Of a DNA stretch of 64,000 nucleotides, positions 61,752 through 64,000 are shown piece by piece. Numbering within the stretch: the first letter of the stretch is position 1; each line of letters starts with the position of its first letter. The notes beneath the pieces were generated by a model. The model did not search any database. It saw only the letters and a list, made by a program, of their open reading frames with translations, and was not told the origin of the DNA. This DNA comes from Candidatus Melainabacteria bacterium. GTDB taxonomy: Bacteria; Cyanobacteriota; Vampirovibrionia; Obscuribacterales; Obscuribacteraceae. The DNA lies in NCBI GenBank assembly GCA_027451745.1, contig DAIDIP010000016.1, forward strand, positions 1 through 64,000. The letters are read 5' to 3'. A program made the position numbers and the translations under genes.

Positions 61752-64000
61752 TCAATCTTTTTTCTCTTCTTTGTCTTTTGATTGGTTTTGCTCGTTGGAA
61801 TCAGTTTTTCCATCCCTGGATTTATCGCTTTTACCATTCTTTTTGTCTGGTCCACCCAACCCTTTTATGGCATCAAGATTTACAGTGATCGTTTTTCCTA
61901 CTAGTCTTTTTTCAGCGAGAACAAGCATTTCTTTTTCTATGTCAATCTCGGATCTATGTGGTTCAAGAATTTTAGCAATATCACGAAAATACAAAGTTTC
62001 TTTTTCCAAAAGTGCTTCGGCCAAATTTTTGAGTTTTTCTTTGTGAGCTTGCAATAAACCACGCACACTTTCCAAACAGTCATTCACAAGTTTTTTAATC
62101 TCTAACTCTATTTCTCGAGCTGTTTCTGATGAAACATCAAATTTATGATCGCTATAAACCTCTGTATAAGCTCTGTCCACATTGAATTTAAAAGAACCCA
62201 TTCCCCATTCTCTAATCATTCTCCGTGCCACGCTGGCTACGTGATTTAAGTCCGAACATGGACCAGAGCTAGTTGTATTGCAGAACATCTCTTCAGCTAC
62301 ATAGCCACCTAAAGAAACTTCCATGCGTACCATATATTCTTCTTTAGTAATATGCATGTAGTCTTCTTTCATCACAGGCCACATATAGCCAAGTGCGTAA
62401 CCACTTGGCACAATTGTCAAAACCTGAATGCGATCTTTCTGATTACAAAAATAAGAGACTATTGCATGCCCTGCCTCATGATAAGCAGTTTCAATTAATT
62501 CCTTACTCAAAATATTTCCGGCATAAGACATACCAAACTCCACCCTTTGAATTGCTTGAATAAGATCAGCTTGTCTTACTTTAGGTCTTCCATCTCTTAC
62601 AGCAATCAATCCGGCCTCATTAGCAATATTAGCCAGATCCGCTCCAGCTTTATAAACTGTCATTCTTGCAACATCTAAAGCACTGACACTCTCTTCGCAA
62701 GGAATATCCTTTAAGTGTGCCTTTATAATCGCTTCTCTACCTTCCAAATTAGGCAATGGGATATCAATACGTCTATCAAAACGTCCCGGACGTAATAAGG
62801 CACTATCAAGCATATTGACATTATTTGTTGCGCCTATGGTCAATACTTTGTGCTTACCAAAACCATCCATTTCGCTTAGCAATTGATTCAAAGTTTTATT
62901 TGAATCTTGGACAGCGCCACCACCTCGCTCAATACCACGCTGACTGCCAACTGCATCTATCTCATCAATAAAAACAATACAAGGTTTGCCGCTGCGTCTA
63001 GCCTGTTCATACACAGCTTTAACACGGTTAGCACCCACTCCTGCCCACATTGATTGAAAATCTCCACCAGACAATGCAAAGAAAGGAACCCCGGCTTCAT
63101 TAGCAATAGCTTTTGCCAACATTGTTTTGCCAGTACCAGGTGGTCCCACAAGCAATAATCCTTTAGGAGCCTTAAGCCCACTTTCTTCTACTTTATCAGC
63201 ATGCTTTAATAAAGCAACAACTTCAGCTGCCTCCGCCCTAGCAGAATCCATTCCTTTCACATCATCCAGTTTCACATCAATATCTGGCACACGAGATAAA
63301 TTCATGCCAGCCATGTTTAACTTATGTCCAGCAGTGACAGATATGCGTTGAGTAGCTAATTCTAGATCTTCTTGTTCAACATGCTTGCTTCCGCGTCTTA
63401 CCGCTAAAATAGCGCTTTCATTTACTGAAGCAGCAATATCAGCGCCAGAAAAATTAACTGAAGTTTTGGCAAGCTTTTCTAAATCTGGCTCTGAAGCAAG
63501 TTTGATATCTTTCAAATATTTTTGAAAAATCTTCTTTCTTCCATCAGCATCTGGCAAGCCAATATAAATTTTGCGGTCAAATCTACCTGAACGCATAAAG
63601 GCAGGATCAAGTTTGTCTTCTACATTGGTTGCCCCAATTGTAATAACATTGCTTCGCCCTAAACCATCCAACTCAACCAATAATTGGTTTAAGGCACTAG
63701 TTCTATCGCTACCTGTTGCAGTTACTGTTCCACTTATTGAATCAATCTCATCAATAAATATAATCGCAGCCGGACTTTTACGTGCTTGCGTATACAAGCC
63801 TCTTATCCGCTCTGCCCCTTCACCAGCAAACATGCTGACAAAATAACTTCCAGACAATCCATAGAAAGGTACCCCAGCTTCATTAGCTATTGCTTTAGCT
63901 AACATAGTTTTACCTACCCCAGGCGGTCCTATTAGCAAAATGCCTTTAGGAATTTTTGCACCAATACGTCTTAATTCATCACCATGTCGAAGAAAGTCTA
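61752..64000 (-). CDS. FtsH-like protease with two AAA modules (partial)
   Basis: The N-terminus is beyond the right edge; the frame is open to base 64000, adding about 20 residues (GDELRRIGAKIPKGILL) before the first Walker A. Order: AAA-1 with GPPGVGKT and FIDEIDSISG; AAA-2 with LLLVGPPGTGKT (about 63123-63147) and FIDEIDAVGSQRG; then the M41 peptidase with HEAGH (62466-62480) and GPCSDLN supplying the third zinc-ligand Asp; a Lys/Asp-rich tail. Normal FtsH has one AAA module. Both modules look FtsH-like, so this is a duplication or fusion. It degrades membrane or soluble proteins with ATP. No membrane helix is visible in the portion present. Confidence 0.85.
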   Translation of the reverse strand, partial: DFLRHGDELRRIGAKIPKGILLIGPPGVGKTMLAKAIANEAGVPFYGLSGSYFVSMFAGEGAERIRGLYTQARKSPAAIIFIDEIDSISGTVTATGSDRTSALNQLLVELDGLGRSNVITIGATNVEDKLDPAFMRSGRFDRKIYIGLPDADGRKKIFQKYLKDIKLASEPDLEKLAKTSVNFSGADIAASVNESAILAVRRGSKHVEQEDLELATQRISVTAGHKLNMAGMNLSRVPDIDVKLDDVKGMDSARAEAAEVVALLKHADKVEESGLKAPKGLLLVGPPGTGKTMLAKAIANEAGVPFFALSGGDFQSMWAGVGANRVKAVYEQARRSGKPCIVFIDEIDAVGSQRGIERGGGAVQDSNKTLNQLLSEMDGFGKHKVLTIGATNNVNMLDSALLRPGRFDRRIDIPLPNLEGREAIIKAHLKDIPCEESVSALDVARMTVYKAGADLANIANEAGLIAVRDGRPKVRQADLIQAIQRVEFGMSYAGNILSKELIETAYHEAGHAIVSYFCNQKDRIQVLTIVPSGYALGYMWPVMKEDYMHITKEEYMVRMEVSLGGYVAEEMFCNTTSSGPCSDLNHVASVARRMIREWGMGSFKFNVDRAYTEVYSDHKFDVSSETAREIELEIKKLVNDCLESVRGLLQAHKEKLKNLAEALLEKETLYFRDIAKILEPHRSEIDIEKEMLVLAEKRLVGKTITVNLDAIKGLGGPDKKNGKSDKSRDGKTDSNEQNQSKDKEEKKD

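Noticed and set aside
1-64000. Insertion sequences, transposases and prophage genes
   Set aside because: No transposase, integrase or phage structural gene was seen in any frame; the island call rests on other signs.

Overview
The window (about 40% GC by eye, no rRNA genes, no complete tRNA gene seen) looks like chromosome from a Gram-negative-type bacterium that can use UUG starts. The combination of a BtpA-family protein, a Tad pilus locus, WG-repeat and TPR lipoproteins, an MCE lipid transporter, a futalosine-pathway MqnD homologue and a TonB-dependent receptor fits a non-photosynthetic relative of Cyanobacteria (Vampirovibrionia/'Melainabacteria', for example Obscuribacterales). This placement is inference from gene content; no phylogenetic marker was compared.

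Layout. 0.1-12 kb: envelope sugar chemistry: WecB-type epimerase, two tandem NAD-dependent sugar epimerases, a sugar nucleotidyltransferase, two soluble glycosyltransferases (one STELLO-like), a GT87-type membrane glycosyltransferase, TPR lipoproteins, an acyl-CoA dehydrogenase and a decayed DoxX gene. 12-21 kb: a J-domain-less DnaJ relative, an ACT protein, a TonB-dependent receptor behind a Fur-family-like palindrome with an anchorless TonB C-domain protein, a class II histone-deacetylase-type hydrolase, BtpA, a WG-repeat lipoprotein and an M23 peptidase. 21-32 kb: an MlaE-MlaF-MlaD operon that runs into gatB, an M50 protease with MqnD, a Slt lytic transglycosylase and guaA. 32-35 kb: a probable island bounded on the left by an interspersed repeat and the 3' half of a tRNA-Gly(CCC), carrying HipA_2, DUF3037 and a GIY-YIG/HNH-repeat protein. 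35-40 kb: a four-gene operon of a terpene-cyclase-fold protein, a Tat-exported DUF362 protein and two GT87 enzymes. 40-48 kb: Tad/Flp pilus (two flp genes, cpaB, tadZ, tadA, tadB, tadC, prepilin peptidase). 48-64 kb: RidA, two novel secreted proteins, tsaD, zinc-ribbon and FHA proteins, a degenerate J-domain protein, an FtsB-like protein, a CPBP protease, a MazEF-type module, a secreted TldD/TldE-like pair, a DPM1-like GT2 overlapping a GT87 gene, and an FtsH-like protease with two AAA modules that runs off the right edge.

Recurrent themes. (1) Four GT87-type membrane glycosyltransferases occur in one window; the overlap of one with a polyprenol-phosphate-sugar synthase suggests lipid-linked sugar supply to periplasmic glycosylation. 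(2) A family of about 90-110 bp GC-rich intergenic repeats occurs six times, is always in the same orientation as a neighbouring gene, and supplies the apparent ribosome-binding region of btpA. (3) Several proteins pair an intact family member with a degraded one (TldD/TldE-like; DnaJ pieces without a J domain or without HPD).

The best candidates for undescribed biology are the interspersed repeat, the tandem-AAA FtsH, the tRNA-Gly-bounded HipA_2-DUF3037 island, and the terpene-cyclase-fold/DUF362/GT87 operon. All functions are assigned by reading motifs; no database search was run.
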